Source: Gammaproteobacteria bacterium
GTDB lineage: Bacteria; Pseudomonadota; Gammaproteobacteria; Xanthomonadales; Rhodanobacteraceae
Reading direction: 5' to 3'
DNA: 64,000 bases
Assembly: GCA_021324095.1 (NCBI GenBank)
Contig: JAJPJT010000024.1
Location: 59,394-123,393 of the forward strand
Below, piece after piece: positions 44,943 to 54,911 of the stretch. The first letter of the stretch is position 1. Every line of letters begins with the position of its first letter. Below the pieces are notes generated by a model. That model was given only the letters and a program-made list of their open reading frames with translations, did no database searches and had not been told where the DNA came from. The translations under genes and the position numbers were made by a program.

Positions 44943-45368
44943 TCAGGCTGCTTCCGCCGCACGCCGCGGATCGTGCAAGCCGGCGGGGATTTGCGCCCAG
45001 GCATCGCGGATCGGGCGCAGCAGGTCCGCCACCTCGTCGAGAGCGGCAACATCGTCGTGCAGGTTGGCGTAGACCAGCCGATGGCCCATGTATTCGTACA
45101 AACCATCCAGACGTTCGGCCAGTTCGCCGCCGCGTTCGAAGTCGAGGCTGACCCGCAGGCCGCTCAGGATGCCGAGACTGCGTGAGATCGATTCGCCCTT
45201 CGCGGCCACTTCGCGGCGTTGCATGTGTCCGCGGGCGCCGGCGATGCTGCTGAGGGCGCCGTCGAACAGCATCTTGGCCAACTGGTGCGGGTTGGCCGCT
45301 TCGATGCCGCCCTGGGTGTGCACGCGACCGTATTGGCTCAGTGCCTGGTTGGATTGGTAGTTGGTCAT
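44943..45368 (-). CDS. fliS: FliS, flagellin export chaperone
   Basis: A 141-residue helical chaperone that keeps flagellin unfolded for export. The N-terminal YGRVHTQGGIEAANPHQLAKMLFDGALSSIAGARG matches the conserved FliS start (Tyr-rich stretch, then P-x-x-L-x-x-x-L-Y/F-D-G). RSLGILSGLRVSLDFERGGELAERLDGLYEYMGHRLVYAN is the flagellin-binding core. It is 28 bp after fliD. Confidence 0.93.
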   Translation of the reverse strand: MTNYQSNQALSQYGRVHTQGGIEAANPHQLAKMLFDGALSSIAGARGHMQRREVAAKGESISRSLGILSGLRVSLDFERGGELAERLDGLYEYMGHRLVYANLHDDVAALDEVADLLRPIRDAWAQIPAGLHDPRRAAEAA

Positions 45369-45396
45369 TGTGGGATTCGTGCCGGGAGCAGGCGTA

Positions 45397-46911
45397 TCAG
45401 CTCTTGTTGCCGTTGGACTGGCTCACGTTGGGCAACATCGCGAGCTGCGAAGTCAGGAAGCTGCTCGTCTGGTTCATCTTCGCCATCGTTACATCCAGCT
45501 GGGTGAATTCGGCCATGTATTGGGCCTGGATGGCCTGCTGGCGCTGGTTCAATTGGGTCTGCTGCTGGGCCAGTTGCTGGCTCTGGGCATTCAGGCTCTG
45601 GTTGCGGATGTCGAGCAGGCCACCCGATTGCAGGTAGCCATTCAGCAGGTTGTTGAGTTGCGAGGCATAGCCGGAGGTGCCGCCGAACAGCGCGGCCACC
45701 TGCGACGGATCCGCTCCCAGCATGTTGTCCAACGTGCTCGAATTGAGTTGCAGGGTGCCGTCTGCCTGCAGGGTGATACCAATGGCGGCGAGCGTTCGCG
45801 GGCCGCCGGCGGCATTGCTGCCTGCCGAGCCGGAGAGTGTCATCGCCAAGGCTGACATAATGTTGGACAGGGTGGAATCGCCCAGCAAAGGGCCGGCCGT
45901 ATTGCTGGTGGGATCGTAGCTGGCGAGTTGCGCGGCGCCCTGGACGTAGTTGTTGTACGCGGTCACGAAGCCCTGGACGACGGTTTGCATGCTGTTGACA
46001 TCGTTGCCGACGGTCAGGGTGTCGGTCTGGCCCGATGGCGTGAGCCCGGACAGATTCAAGGTGATGCCATCGATCGCTCCCGACATCACGTTGGTGGACG
46101 AGGTCGTGGTGAATCCGTCGATGTTGACCTTCGCATCGGCTGCCGCGCTCTGCAGCGTCAGGTTGCCGCTGGCGGTGGATGCATCCCAGGTCAACGCCGA
46201 GAGGCCGCCGTTACCGCCACTCTCGCTGATGCTGAAGGCATTGGCGACGCCGGTCTGGGTGGAGGTCAGCACCAGATGGTCGCCGTCGGTGGCGTGCACG
46301 ATGGTGGCGGTGATCCCGGGATTGCCGCTGGCACCGTTGATGGCGGCGCTGATGCCGGCCAGGGTGTCGTTGGTCGAATCGATGTTGATGTTGATCGACT
46401 GGCTGCCCACCGAAAGCGTGAGCGTGCCCGTGCCCACCGCCGCGCCGCTCGCATAGGCGGCGGACGTCAGCTTCTGGGGCGCAGCCAATTGCTGCACCTG
46501 TATCTGATAGCTGCCAGGCATAGCGCTGGCACCGGCCGTCGCACTGAACGCGTTCGTGTCGCTGGAAGTCGCGGTGTATTGGGTGAAGGCGCTGCCGTCG
46601 GCCAGCGTGGACAAACTCGTTTGCAGCGATGACAACAACGATTTCAGGGTGCCCAGTGCCGAAGTCTGTGCGCTGATGCTGGCCTGCTGACTGTTGATCT
46701 GGTTCTGCGCAGGCTGGATTTCGGCATTCACCAGTTGCGAAACGATGCTGTCGACGTTCAACCCGGAGCCGATGCCGGGTGCGCTGATGAGGCCGCCGGT
46801 CGCCGAGCCGGAACTTGTCGAGCCCGAGCTGCCGGAAGATCCGGCGCCGAGCGAACCGAGTGAACTCAGCAGGCTGGCAAGGGGATCGGAGCTGGAGCTT
46901 ACGCTGGTCAT
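45397..46911 (-). CDS. fliD: FliD, flagellar filament cap
   Basis: The 504-residue hook-associated protein 2, which forms the pentameric cap that folds flagellin at the filament tip. The N-terminal domain is ISAPGIGSGLNVDSIVSQLVNAE, the family signature, followed by heptad helices. The middle contains flagellin-hook IN-type motifs (ITATIVHATDGDHLVLTSTQTG). The C-terminal helices (QLAQQQTQLNQRQQAIQAQYMAEFTQLDVTMAKMN) match the FliD C-terminal domain. A sigma-54 promoter is at 46965-46980. The low-complexity Ser/Gly leader (residues 5-35) is common in this family. Confidence 0.95.
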   Translation of the reverse strand: MTSVSSSSDPLASLLSSLGSLGAGSSGSSGSTSSGSATGGLISAPGIGSGLNVDSIVSQLVNAEIQPAQNQINSQQASISAQTSALGTLKSLLSSLQTSLSTLADGSAFTQYTATSSDTNAFSATAGASAMPGSYQIQVQQLAAPQKLTSAAYASGAAVGTGTLTLSVGSQSININIDSTNDTLAGISAAINGASGNPGITATIVHATDGDHLVLTSTQTGVANAFSISESGGNGGLSALTWDASTASGNLTLQSAAADAKVNIDGFTTTSSTNVMSGAIDGITLNLSGLTPSGQTDTLTVGNDVNSMQTVVQGFVTAYNNYVQGAAQLASYDPTSNTAGPLLGDSTLSNIMSALAMTLSGSAGSNAAGGPRTLAAIGITLQADGTLQLNSSTLDNMLGADPSQVAALFGGTSGYASQLNNLLNGYLQSGGLLDIRNQSLNAQSQQLAQQQTQLNQRQQAIQAQYMAEFTQLDVTMAKMNQTSSFLTSQLAMLPNVSQSNGNKS

Positions 46912-46964
46912 GTTGGGACGTCCGCTTGAGACCGTGAGGGAAAAATGTCTGGTTCACGGGTGGT

Positions 46965-46980
46965 AGCAAGTTGTGTACCA
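46965..46980 (-). promoter_or_regulatory. Sigma-54 promoter of fliDST
   Basis: TGGTAC-ACAAC-TTGCT in the minus direction, one base off the TGGCAC-N5-TTGCT consensus. The start would be about 40 bases before the fliD ATG. It also lies just downstream of the fliC terminator. Confidence 0.7.
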
Positions 46981-47035
46981 CCCACGCGATGCGCATCGAA
47001 CCGTGACGTGAACTCGTTTTTCGTTCCCGGCGGAG

Positions 47036-47063
47036 CCGCCGGCGGCGTGTGTGCCGCCGGCGG
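47036..47063 (-). terminator. fliC terminator hairpin
   Basis: CCGCCGGCGGC at 47036-47046 pairs with GCCGCCGGCGG at 47053-47063 over 11 bp of G-C, with a GTGTGT loop. It is 15 bp after the fliC stop. It lacks a U tract but is very stable. Confidence 0.65.
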
Positions 47064-47077
47064 TACCTTGTTGCCGC

Positions 47078-48556
47078 TTACTGCAGGAGCTTCAGCACCA
47101 ACTGGGGTTGCGCGTTTGCCTGGGCCAGCATCGAGATACCTGCCTGCTGCAGGATCTGCGCTTGGCTCATCGCCGCCGTCTCGGCCGCGAAGTCGGCATC
47201 CTGGATGCCGCTGCGTGCGGACGAGAGGTTCTGCGACACGGTCTGCGCGCTGGAGATGGCCGACTGGAAGCGGTTCTGCATGGCGCCCAGCTGGCTGGCG
47301 ATCGCACTGACGGAGGCCAGGGCCGAGTCGATGCGGTTGATGGCATCGTTGGCGCCCGCAACGGTCAGGACGTTCACCCCGGTACCGTCGCCATTGGACA
47401 ACGCCTTGGCGTCTTTGTACACGGTCGTGCCGAACGCGGTGGCCACCGCCGAGGTACCACCAACCTTGATCGAATCGCCATCCGCTGCGACGCCGTCCGT
47501 CGCCGTGCCATTCGTCTGCAGCACGAGGTTGCCGCTGTTGTCGAGGTACGAGGACACGCCCTGGATGCCCGCGGCATTGATGGCGTCGGAGAGCGCCTGC
47601 GCGCTGGCGAAGGTTCCCGTGATGGCGGTGCCGTTGATGGTCAAGCCGCCGGCTGCCAACGTCAACGAACTGGACGAGGCAGGTGCGGTCACGGCTGCGT
47701 TGACGCCGGTGCTGGTGCCCGTGCCGCCGTTGGCAGCAACCGATGACGGAATGCCCAGGGTGCTTGCATCACTGCCGGCGAAATTGATCGCGTTGGTGGT
47801 GTTGCTGTTGGTGAACACGAGTTCGCCACTACCGTTCACCGTGGCGAGCGTGCCGGAGAAGCCGGCCGTGGTCGCTGCCGTATTGATCGCGGTGGCCAGA
47901 CTGGAAGCGCTGGTGTAGTTGCCGGCTGCGACGCTCACTGCGGTGCCCGAGCCCAACTGCACGGTCAGGTCGCCTGAGGCCAAGGTCAGCCCCGCAGGTG
48001 TGCTGAACGCGCTGCTCACGTTTTGCGACGCCGTCGCGACCGCGCCCATCTGGGTGGCCTGGGTGCCCTGGCTCAGGTCGATGGAGATGGTCTGGCCGAC
48101 GTTGGCGCCCACTTGGAACGACATGTTGCCAACGGTGCCGTTCAGGATGTATTGGCCGTTGAAGGTGGTCTGCTGCGAGACACGGGTGATTTCGGCCAAA
48201 TCCTGCTGGACTTCGGCATCGAGCGCCTGTCGGTCGCTGGAAGAGTTGGTGGCGTTGGCGGATTCCACGGCCAGCTGACGGATCGTCTGCAGGTTGTTGG
48301 TGATCTGCGTCAATGCCGCCGACGCGGTTTGCGCCAGGGATACGGCGTTGCTGGAGTTCTGGGCAGCCGTGTTCAGACCATTGATCTGTGTGGTCATCCG
48401 GTTCGCGATCGCAAATCCCGCGGCGTCGTCGGCCGAGCTGTTGATGCGCAGGCCCGAAGACAGGCGCTGCATGGCGGTGGCAAGCGAACTCTGCGAGGTG
48501 TTGAGATTGTTCTGTGCCACCAACGACATGATGTTGGTGTTGATTACTTCGGACAT
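47078..48556 (-). CDS. fliC: Flagellin
   Basis: Filament subunit of 492 residues from the ATG at 48556 (MSEVINTNIMSLVAQNNLNT). The conserved N-terminal D0/D1 region (QRLSSGLRINSSADDAAGFAIANRM) and C-terminal region (MSQAQILQQAGISMLAQANA) are both intact. The variable middle (residues about 180-400) is rich in Ala, Thr, Ser and Gly with flagellin IN-like repeats. AGGAG lies 7 bases before the start. The gene has its own sigma-28 promoter at 48649-48675 and a hairpin terminator, and it is the only flagellin gene in the window. Confidence 0.97.
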   Translation of the reverse strand: MSEVINTNIMSLVAQNNLNTSQSSLATAMQRLSSGLRINSSADDAAGFAIANRMTTQINGLNTAAQNSSNAVSLAQTASAALTQITNNLQTIRQLAVESANATNSSSDRQALDAEVQQDLAEITRVSQQTTFNGQYILNGTVGNMSFQVGANVGQTISIDLSQGTQATQMGAVATASQNVSSAFSTPAGLTLASGDLTVQLGSGTAVSVAAGNYTSASSLATAINTAATTAGFSGTLATVNGSGELVFTNSNTTNAINFAGSDASTLGIPSSVAANGGTGTSTGVNAAVTAPASSSSLTLAAGGLTINGTAITGTFASAQALSDAINAAGIQGVSSYLDNSGNLVLQTNGTATDGVAADGDSIKVGGTSAVATAFGTTVYKDAKALSNGDGTGVNVLTVAGANDAINRIDSALASVSAIASQLGAMQNRFQSAISSAQTVSQNLSSARSGIQDADFAAETAAMSQAQILQQAGISMLAQANAQPQLVLKLLQ

Positions 48557-48648
48557 GGAGGTTCTCCTGAGGTTTAGGTGCCGGAAAACCGGCTCGGGTC
48601 GTTCCGGCGGTGCTTCCGAAGAACCGGTCGCTTGCCGCCTCGGGGATT

Positions 48649-48675
48649 GTTTCGGCATCGGAATGCGGAACTTGA
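48649..48675 (-). promoter_or_regulatory. Sigma-28 (FliA) promoter of fliC
   Basis: TCAAGTTC (48668-48675), an 11-bp spacer, GCCGAAAC (48649-48656), reading toward fliC. The consensus is TAAAGTTT-N11-GCCGATAA, so both boxes and the spacer match well. It implies a leader of about 85 nt. Confidence 0.75.
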
Positions 48676-49153
48676 GCTTCCGCGACGATGCGGACTCTGG
48701 TGTGGGTGTGGTCACGATCCGCGCAGCGCGTGTGCCGTTGCAGTGTGGGCAACGCGAGGATCGCGGGATGTACAGCGTAGCGATCGACGCGGCCGCGATT
48801 CTTTCCGGGAGAGGCCGCTCAGGCCTCCGGGCAAAGGCCGCAGATTCGATGGCCGAAGGCGGATTGCGCTGATCCGTCGCGGCGGCGGGCGATCGATGTC
48901 GGCGATCCGCCGCTCGCGCCGCTCCGCGACGATATTCCGACGCCCCCGCGACGGAAATACCACGCGAGCCATCCCGGGCACCACATGGCCCAGACGAAGG
49001 GGCGGGCCCTGTGCGATCTTCGCGAAACGGCCGGCAAGCGCCGCAAACCCTCGGCACAGCTTGCTATTGGCGAATGTTCCCGACTCGAAAACTGACACGA
49101 GGGCGTGCGCAGAACGCCCGTACGGCCGGGCTCGACGCGACCGCTCGACGGTT

Positions 49154-49169
49154 TGGCATACGGCTTGCT
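49154..49169 (+). promoter_or_regulatory. Sigma-54 promoter of fliEFGHIJK
   Basis: TGGCAT-ACGGC-TTGCT. The GG and GC elements at -24/-12 are perfect, with one consensus mismatch. The ATG of fliE is about 27 bases after the expected start. Confidence 0.85.
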
Positions 49170-49207
49170 ATTCCTGAGGCAGTCCCACGATTCGCGGAGA
49201 CACGTAC

Positions 49208-49537
49208 ATGGCGCAGATCGACATCGACAGCCTGCTGTCGCAAATGCGGACCCTCAGTGCCCAGCTCCAGCCGAATGCTGCGGCTGCGCCCGCCTCGGCC
49301 GACGCGCAGGCACCGTATAGCTTCGGCAACCTGCTCAAGCAATCGATCTCCGACGTTGCGCAATTGCAGGACAAGGCACAGCAGTTGAGTGCCGCGTTCG
49401 ACCGCGGCGATCCCAACGCCAACCTGCCGCAGGTGATGCTGGCGGTCGAGAAGGCGCAGTTGTCGTTCCAGGCCATGAGCCAGGTGCGCAACAAGCTGGT
49501 CAACGCCTATACCGACATCATGAACATGCCGATGTAG
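49208..49537 (+). CDS. fliE: FliE, flagellar hook-basal body junction protein
   Basis: A 109-residue rod-base protein that joins the MS ring to the rod. MAQIDIDSLLSQMRTLSAQL starts the chain. FGNLLKQSISDVAQLQDKAQQLSAAFDRGDPNANLPQVMLAVEKAQLSFQAMSQVRNKLVNAYTDIMNMPM is the standard FliE C-terminal region, ending in the usual Y-x-D/E-I-M-x-M-x-M. It is first gene of the fliEFGHIJK operon with a sigma-54 promoter just upstream. Confidence 0.96.
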   Translation: MAQIDIDSLLSQMRTLSAQLQPNAAAAPASADAQAPYSFGNLLKQSISDVAQLQDKAQQLSAAFDRGDPNANLPQVMLAVEKAQLSFQAMSQVRNKLVNAYTDIMNMPM

Positions 49538-49575
49538 CGCTGCCGCGATAACAGCCCAAACGGAATCCGACCCAC

Positions 49576-51330
49576 ATGGCAGATACAGGCATCACCCCCA
49601 CCAGCACGCAAGTGCCCGCGCGCCGCGCCTCCAGCAACACGCAGCCGGCGCAGTCGCTGCTGCAGCTGGCGCGCACTCCGGTGGCACGCCAACTGCTGTT
49701 GCTGGTCGGCATCGCCGCGGCGGTGGCGCTCGGGCTAGGCATCGTGTTGTGGTCGCGGGGGCCGAACTTGAGCTTGCTGTACACCGGACTGGCACCCAAG
49801 GATGCCGCCAACATCGTGCAGACGCTGCAGGCGAACCAGACACCCTACAAGCTCGGCAGCGACGGCACCAGCATCTTCGTGCCGGCCAGCGAGGCCGATG
49901 CGCTGCGCCTGCGGCTGGCCGCGCAGGGGCTGCCGCAGGGCAGCGCCAGCAGCGAAGCCATCAGTGCGCCCGATTCGGCGTTCGGCATGAGCGACACGCA
50001 GGAAGCCAACCGCGACCGCGAAGTGCTGGAACAGAATCTGGAACGCAGCATCGCCAGCCTGCAGTCGATCCGCAGCGCCCACGTGCAATTGGCGCTGCCC
50101 GCGCCTTCCGCCTTCATCCGCGACGACAACCAGCCAAGCGCTTCGGTGCTGGTCGAACTGTATCCCGGCCGCCAGCTGTCGCAGTCGCAGGTGGCCGCCA
50201 TCGTGCATTTGGTAGCTGCCAGCGTTCCCAATCTCGATCCCTCACGGGTATCGGTGGTCGATCAGGAGGGCCAATTGCTGACGGCGGGCGACACCAACAG
50301 CGCCGCCGCGGCCCTCGACAACCAGCGCATGGGCATGACCGCGCGCATGGAGAACGCGTACGCGCAGCGGGTGCAATCGATCCTCGCGCCGCTGGTCGGC
50401 GCCAACCACGTGCACGCGGAAGTCCATGTGGACCTGGATTTCAAGGACACCCGCCTGGCCAGTGAAGTGTACGGCAAGGGCAAGGAGGCGCTCCGCAGCG
50501 AGCAGGTCAGCAGCAGCACGCATAGCGGCGCGGACGCAGGCGGTGGTGGCGTACCGGGTGCGCTCAGCAACCAGCCGCCTGTCACCGTGCAGCAGCCAAC
50601 CGCCGCCAACCCGAGTGCCGGCTCGGCCAACGTGGCATCCGCTTCGTCATCCGCCGGAACGAGCCACACGGGTCAACCGATCGACAGTTCCAACCAGGCT
50701 ACGCGCAATTACGAGGTCGATCGCACCATCAGCTACACCAACAATCCGGCCGGTGACATCCAGCGGCTCTCGGTCGCGGTGATCGTGGACTACAAGCAGG
50801 TGAAGGGAAAGGACGGCAAAGTCGAGAGCGTGCCGCTGGGCAAGGCCGAGTTGGCACACCTGACCGAACTCGTGCAAAGCGCGGTCGGCTACGACGCCAA
50901 GCGCGGCGACGTGGTCAGCGTGGTCAACGAACCCTTCCACCTCGCATCTGAAACGGCCAGCACGGGCAAGGCGCCGTTCTGGCAGGCGCCGGGTGTGATG
51001 GATCTGGTCAAGCAGAGCCTGGGCGTGATCGCGGCGTTGCTGCTGGCCTTCGGCCTGCTGCGGCCGATGATGCGCGGCCTGCTGCGTCAGGACAAATCGC
51101 ATCAGGAACCTGCGCAAGGTCTGCCCGGCCCGCAAGGGCAGGGGCCCGCGCGCGTCACCATCAATGAAACCGTGACCGATCGCGATGACACCGGCGGCAG
51201 AGCCCTGCCCGCCCAGGGCCGGGCCACGAACTTCGAACAGCGGGTCGGGTTGGCCAAGCGGGTGGCCTCCGAAAACCCACGCCAGGTTGCGCAGATCGTG
51301 AAGGACTGGGTGGCCACCGATGGCGCCTGA
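49576..51330 (+). CDS. fliF: FliF, MS-ring protein
   Basis: A 584-residue inner-membrane ring protein that also houses the export gate. Transmembrane helices are at about residues 35-57 (LLLLVGIAAAVALGLGIVLW) and 475-500 (VMDLVKQSLGVIAALLLAFGLLRP). Between them are the ring-building motifs: LSLLYTGLAPKDAANIVQTL, then ASVLVELYPGRQLSQSQVAAIVHLVAASVPNL. The Ser/Ala-rich segment (about 310-370) is the usual variable loop. The C-terminal cytoplasmic tail (ASENPRQVAQIVKDWV) is the FliG-binding site. It overlaps fliG by 11 bp. Confidence 0.96.
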   Translation: MADTGITPTSTQVPARRASSNTQPAQSLLQLARTPVARQLLLLVGIAAAVALGLGIVLWSRGPNLSLLYTGLAPKDAANIVQTLQANQTPYKLGSDGTSIFVPASEADALRLRLAAQGLPQGSASSEAISAPDSAFGMSDTQEANRDREVLEQNLERSIASLQSIRSAHVQLALPAPSAFIRDDNQPSASVLVELYPGRQLSQSQVAAIVHLVAASVPNLDPSRVSVVDQEGQLLTAGDTNSAAAALDNQRMGMTARMENAYAQRVQSILAPLVGANHVHAEVHVDLDFKDTRLASEVYGKGKEALRSEQVSSSTHSGADAGGGGVPGALSNQPPVTVQQPTAANPSAGSANVASASSSAGTSHTGQPIDSSNQATRNYEVDRTISYTNNPAGDIQRLSVAVIVDYKQVKGKDGKVESVPLGKAELAHLTELVQSAVGYDAKRGDVVSVVNEPFHLASETASTGKAPFWQAPGVMDLVKQSLGVIAALLLAFGLLRPMMRGLLRQDKSHQEPAQGLPGPQGQGPARVTINETVTDRDDTGGRALPAQGRATNFEQRVGLAKRVASENPRQVAQIVKDWVATDGA

Positions 51331-52327
51331 ATCGAAAGCCATGAGCGGCGCCCAGCGCGCTGCGGTCCTGCTGTTGTCCCTGGGCGAAGAGGACGCCGCC
51401 ATGGTGCTGAAGCATCTCGACGCGCGCGACGTGCAGGTGGTGGGCACCGCGATGGCAGCACTGAAGACCGTCACTCGCGAACAGGCCAACCAGGTGCTCG
51501 AGTATTTCGCGAAGGAATTGGACGATCAGTCGCCGTTGGGCGTGGGCACCGAAGAGTACGTCCGCAAGGTGCTCATCAACGCGCTGGGAGAAAGCAAGGC
51601 CGGCAACCTGATCGATCGCATCCTGATGGGCCGCAGCACCAAGGGGCTGGCATCGCTCAAATGGATGGAAAGCCGCGCGATCGCGGAGCTGGTCGGGCAG
51701 GAACATCCCCAGATCATTGCGCTGATACTGGCTCACCTCGAAGCCGACCAGTCCGCCGAGGTGATCGGCTACCTGCCCGCGCGCACCCGCAGTGACGTGG
51801 TGATGCGCATTGCGACCCTCGATGGCGTGCAGCCCGAAGCCCTGCGCGAACTCGACGAAATCATGGAACGCCAGTTTTCCGGCAACAGCTCCAAGCTGAG
51901 ATCGACGTCCATCGGCGGATTGAAGGCAGCCGCCAACATCCTCAACAACATGGAGACCGTGCGGGAAAACGAGTTGCTGGGATCGATCCGCAGCACCGAC
52001 GCGGCATTGGGCGACCGCATCGAGGAACTGATGTTCACGTTCGAGGATCTGGCCGAGATCGACGACCGCAGCATGCAGACGCTGCTGCGTGAAGTGCAGA
52101 CGCCACGGCTGGTGGTCGCCCTGAAGGGCAGCGAGCCGGCGGTGCGCGACAAGTTCTTCGCCAACATGTCGCAGCGGGCTGCCGACATGCTGCGCGACGA
52201 CCTGGAGGTCGCGGCCCCCGTGCGGTTGTCCGAGGTCGACGCCGCGCAGAAGGAAATCCTGGCGGCCGCCCGCAAGCTGGCCGAGGCCGGCACCATCACC
52301 TTGGGCGGCAACGAGGAAATGGTATGA
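51320..52327 (+). CDS. fliG: FliG, rotor/switch protein
   Basis: The C-ring protein that interacts with the stator and sets rotation direction; 335 residues. N-terminal GAQRAAVLLLSLGEEDAAMVLKHL binds FliF. The middle domain has EHPQIIALILAHLEADQSAEVI, including the E-H-P-Q motif that contacts FliM. The C-terminal domain has the charged torque helix FTFEDLAEIDDRSMQTLLREV and RAADMLRDDLE. It overlaps fliF and fliH, so translation is coupled. Confidence 0.97.
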   Translation: MAPESKAMSGAQRAAVLLLSLGEEDAAMVLKHLDARDVQVVGTAMAALKTVTREQANQVLEYFAKELDDQSPLGVGTEEYVRKVLINALGESKAGNLIDRILMGRSTKGLASLKWMESRAIAELVGQEHPQIIALILAHLEADQSAEVIGYLPARTRSDVVMRIATLDGVQPEALRELDEIMERQFSGNSSKLRSTSIGGLKAAANILNNMETVRENELLGSIRSTDAALGDRIEELMFTFEDLAEIDDRSMQTLLREVQTPRLVVALKGSEPAVRDKFFANMSQRAADMLRDDLEVAAPVRLSEVDAAQKEILAAARKLAEAGTITLGGNEEMV

Positions 52328-52989
52328 GCGAGGCGCTGCGCGTGGTCTCGCGCGAGCAGCTGCAGGACGTGCAGCGCTGGACCATGCCGGCCATGAATGT
52401 TCGGGTCGCATCCTCCGGACCCATGCCCGCACCGACCCTCGCCGACCTGGAATCGATCGGTGAACAGGCACGCCGCGAAGGCTACGATCAAGGCCTGGCC
52501 GAAGGCCGCGCGGCCGCACGTGACGAATTGCAAGGACAGCTGCAACTGCTGCGTGGAATGTGCAACGCCCTGGCGCGGCCCCTCGCAGACGTGGACGAGG
52601 CGGTGGAACGGCAGTTGGCGGAACTGGCGATGCTGGTGGCGCGCGGCGCATTGCAGGCGGAACTGCGGCTGCACCCGGAGCACCTGCTGCGGATCGTGCG
52701 CAAGGCCATCGCGGCGCTGCCCGCGGGCACCGCCGACATCGACATCCGCGTTCCGCCGAAAGCCGCATCGCTGCTGCGTGAAGGCCTGCCCGAGGCCGAG
52801 GAACACGCCTGGCACATCGTCGAGGATCCACAACTGAAGCCCGGCGATTGCCGCATTGTCAGCGCCAACTCGCGCATCGATGCCAGCATCGAGACACGCC
52901 TCGCTGCCATGGTGGCGGCGGCGCTCGACGAAGACCTTGCCGTTTTCGCATCGGTCGAGGCGGACGACGCACGGGACGACACGGCATGA
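52324..52989 (+). CDS. fliH: FliH, regulator of the export ATPase
   Basis: A 221-residue stator-like protein that binds FliI. Residues 38-72 include [32 protein letters not shown], a helix with small-residue repeats like the GxxxG pattern of FliH/YscL. The C-terminal domain ([23 protein letters not shown] region, then [23 protein letters not shown]) matches FliH. The ATGA overlap with fliG and the same with fliI support an operon. Confidence 0.9.
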   Translation: MSEALRVVSREQLQDVQRWTMPAMNVRVASSGPMPAPTLADLESIGEQARREGYDQGLAEGRAAARDELQGQLQLLRGMCNALARPLADVDEAVERQLAELAMLVARGALQAELRLHPEHLLRIVRKAIAALPAGTADIDIRVPPKAASLLREGLPEAEEHAWHIVEDPQLKPGDCRIVSANSRIDASIETRLAAMVAAALDEDLAVFASVEADDARDDTA

Positions 52990-54389
52990 GCAGCGCCATC
53001 CCGCGTCCAGCGAACCCGCGTGCCGCCGGATGGCAGGCACGCTTGGCCGCCCGCGGACGCCAGGTGGACAAGACCCGTCCGATCGTCGTCGAAGGCATGT
53101 TGCGCCGCGTGGTCGGCCTGACGCTGGAAGCGGTCGGCTGCGAGGCGCCGGTGGGTTCACGTTGCCTGATCGACAGCGCCGACGGCGACAGCATCGAAAC
53201 CGAGGTCGTCGGATTTTCCGACGGACACCTTTACCTGATGCCGACCGGCATCCTGCATGGCGTACTGCCCAACGCACGGGTGCGCCCCTGTCCCCACGAT
53301 TCCGGCATTCCTGCTGGCGATGCCCTGCTGGGTCGCGTCATCGATGCCAGCGGTTCGCCGCTGGACGGGCGCGGACCGTTGTGCGCCGACCAGCACACCT
53401 CACTGAAGCGTCCGCCGATCAACCCGATGCAGCGGCAACCGATTTCGCAACCGCTGGACGTGGGCGTGCGCGCGATCAACGCGCTGCTGACGGTGGGCCG
53501 CGGCCAGCGCATGGGCCTGTTCGCGGGATCTGGCGTCGGCAAGTCCACGCTGCTGGGCATGATGACGCGCTTCACCAACGCCGATGTCGTCGTGGTGGGG
53601 TTGATCGGCGAACGCGGCCGCGAAGTGAAGGAGTTCGTCGACCAGATCCTTGGCGATGCCGGCCGGCGCCGTGCGGTGATCGTGGCCGAGCCCGCCGATG
53701 CGCCGCCGCTGTCGCGACTGCGCGGCGCGCAAGTCGCCACCGCCGTCGCCGAGCACTTCCGCGACCGCGGCCAGCGCGTGTTGCTGCTGATGGATTCGTT
53801 GACCCGCTACGCCCAGGCGCAGCGTGAAATCGCGCTGGCCATCGGCGAGCCGCCTGCCACCAAGGGCTATCCGCCTTCGGTGTTCGCGCTGCTGCCAACC
53901 CTGGTCGAGCGCACCGGCAACGACGCCGAAGGGCGTGGTTCCATCACCGCGTTCTACACCGTACTGACCGAAGGCGACGATCATCGCCACGATCCCATCG
54001 CCGACGCCGCGCGCGCCATTCTGGACGGTCACATCGTGCTGTCACGCGATCTCGCCGAAGCCGGGCATTACCCGGCCATCGACATCGAAGCGTCGATCAG
54101 CCGCGTGATGCCGGCGGTGGTTCCGCCCGCGCAAATGAAACTGGCGCAGCGCTTCCGCCAGGTCTATTCCGCCTACAGCCAGCAGCGCGACCTCATCACC
54201 ATAGGTGCATACCAGAAAGGAAGCGATCCACGCGTGGATGAAGCCATCGCGCTGTGGCCCGCATTGAGCGCATTCCTGCAGCAGGAGACCGCTGACGCCG
54301 TGGACCTCGATTCCGCCGTGCAGGCCCTGGTGCGGCTGCTCGATGGCAGCTCCGGCAAACCCTCCGTTGATGCCAGGACATTCGGATGA
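52986..54389 (+). CDS. fliI: FliI, flagellar export ATPase
   Basis: F1-beta-like ATPase powering flagellar protein secretion; 467 residues from the ATG at 52986. Walker A is AGSGVGKST (180-188), Walker B is in [21 protein letters not shown], and [11 protein letters not shown] and [21 protein letters not shown] are FliI signatures. The longer frame upstream (52848) overlaps fliH in a different phase and is an artefact. Confidence 0.97.
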   Translation: MSSAIPRPANPRAAGWQARLAARGRQVDKTRPIVVEGMLRRVVGLTLEAVGCEAPVGSRCLIDSADGDSIETEVVGFSDGHLYLMPTGILHGVLPNARVRPCPHDSGIPAGDALLGRVIDASGSPLDGRGPLCADQHTSLKRPPINPMQRQPISQPLDVGVRAINALLTVGRGQRMGLFAGSGVGKSTLLGMMTRFTNADVVVVGLIGERGREVKEFVDQILGDAGRRRAVIVAEPADAPPLSRLRGAQVATAVAEHFRDRGQRVLLLMDSLTRYAQAQREIALAIGEPPATKGYPPSVFALLPTLVERTGNDAEGRGSITAFYTVLTEGDDHRHDPIADAARAILDGHIVLSRDLAEAGHYPAIDIEASISRVMPAVVPPAQMKLAQRFRQVYSAYSQQRDLITIGAYQKGSDPRVDEAIALWPALSAFLQQETADAVDLDSAVQALVRLLDGSSGKPSVDARTFG

Positions 54390-54838
54390 ATACGCCCCGC
54401 TCACAACGCCTGCAGCGGGTCGCGGACATCGCCGGCAAGCGCACCGACGAGGCCGCCACCGCCCTGGCCGAACGCCTGCGCAACCTGGATGCCGCCAGGC
54501 GCCGGTTGCAGGAACTGCAGCAATTCCGCCGCGACTACCAGGTGTTGCCGGACGGCCGCCGGGATTCCGGCACGTCGGTCTCCGAACTGCTCAATCGCCA
54601 GAGCTTCATTGCACGCATCGACACCGCCATCGCGCAGCAGCAATGCGAAGTCGCGGAACGTACCCGGCAATTCGCCCAGGCGCGCACGGCGTGGCTGGCA
54701 TCACGCTGCCGCAGCGCCGCTCTCGACACGGTGACGCAACGGTACCGGAGCCGCGAACAAGCCAGCCTGGAACGCGCCGAACAGGCGGCAATCGACGACC
54801 GCATGCAATACCGGAAGGCACCCCGGCGCCCGTCATGA
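54386..54838 (+). CDS. fliJ: FliJ, export apparatus coiled-coil protein
   Basis: A 150-residue protein that is nearly all helical, with two long coiled-coil segments (residues 1-60 and 75-140), for example [40 protein letters not shown]. FliJ inserts into the FliI hexamer and shuttles chaperones. It overlaps the fliI stop (ATGA). Sequence identity within this family is low, so the call rests on position, length and coiled coil. Confidence 0.87.
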   Translation: MNTPRSQRLQRVADIAGKRTDEAATALAERLRNLDAARRRLQELQQFRRDYQVLPDGRRDSGTSVSELLNRQSFIARIDTAIAQQQCEVAERTRQFAQARTAWLASRCRSAALDTVTQRYRSREQASLERAEQAAIDDRMQYRKAPRRPS

Positions 54839-54911
54839 TCCCCTCGCCAAAGACATCCCTTCCGCTGGCATGCGAACTGCAGCGAATCCTGCAATCGCTT
54901 TCCATGGAATC

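Larger units (their letters stand above)
48557..49207. other. Divergent fliC/fliE control region
   Basis: A 651-bp spacer that holds the fliC sigma-28 promoter and, at the other end, the fliE sigma-54 promoter. Between them (about 48700-49140) I see no gene, repeat family or RNA. The frames there are Arg/Ala-rich artefacts. Enhancer sites for FleQ may lie here but cannot be assigned by eye. Confidence 0.5.
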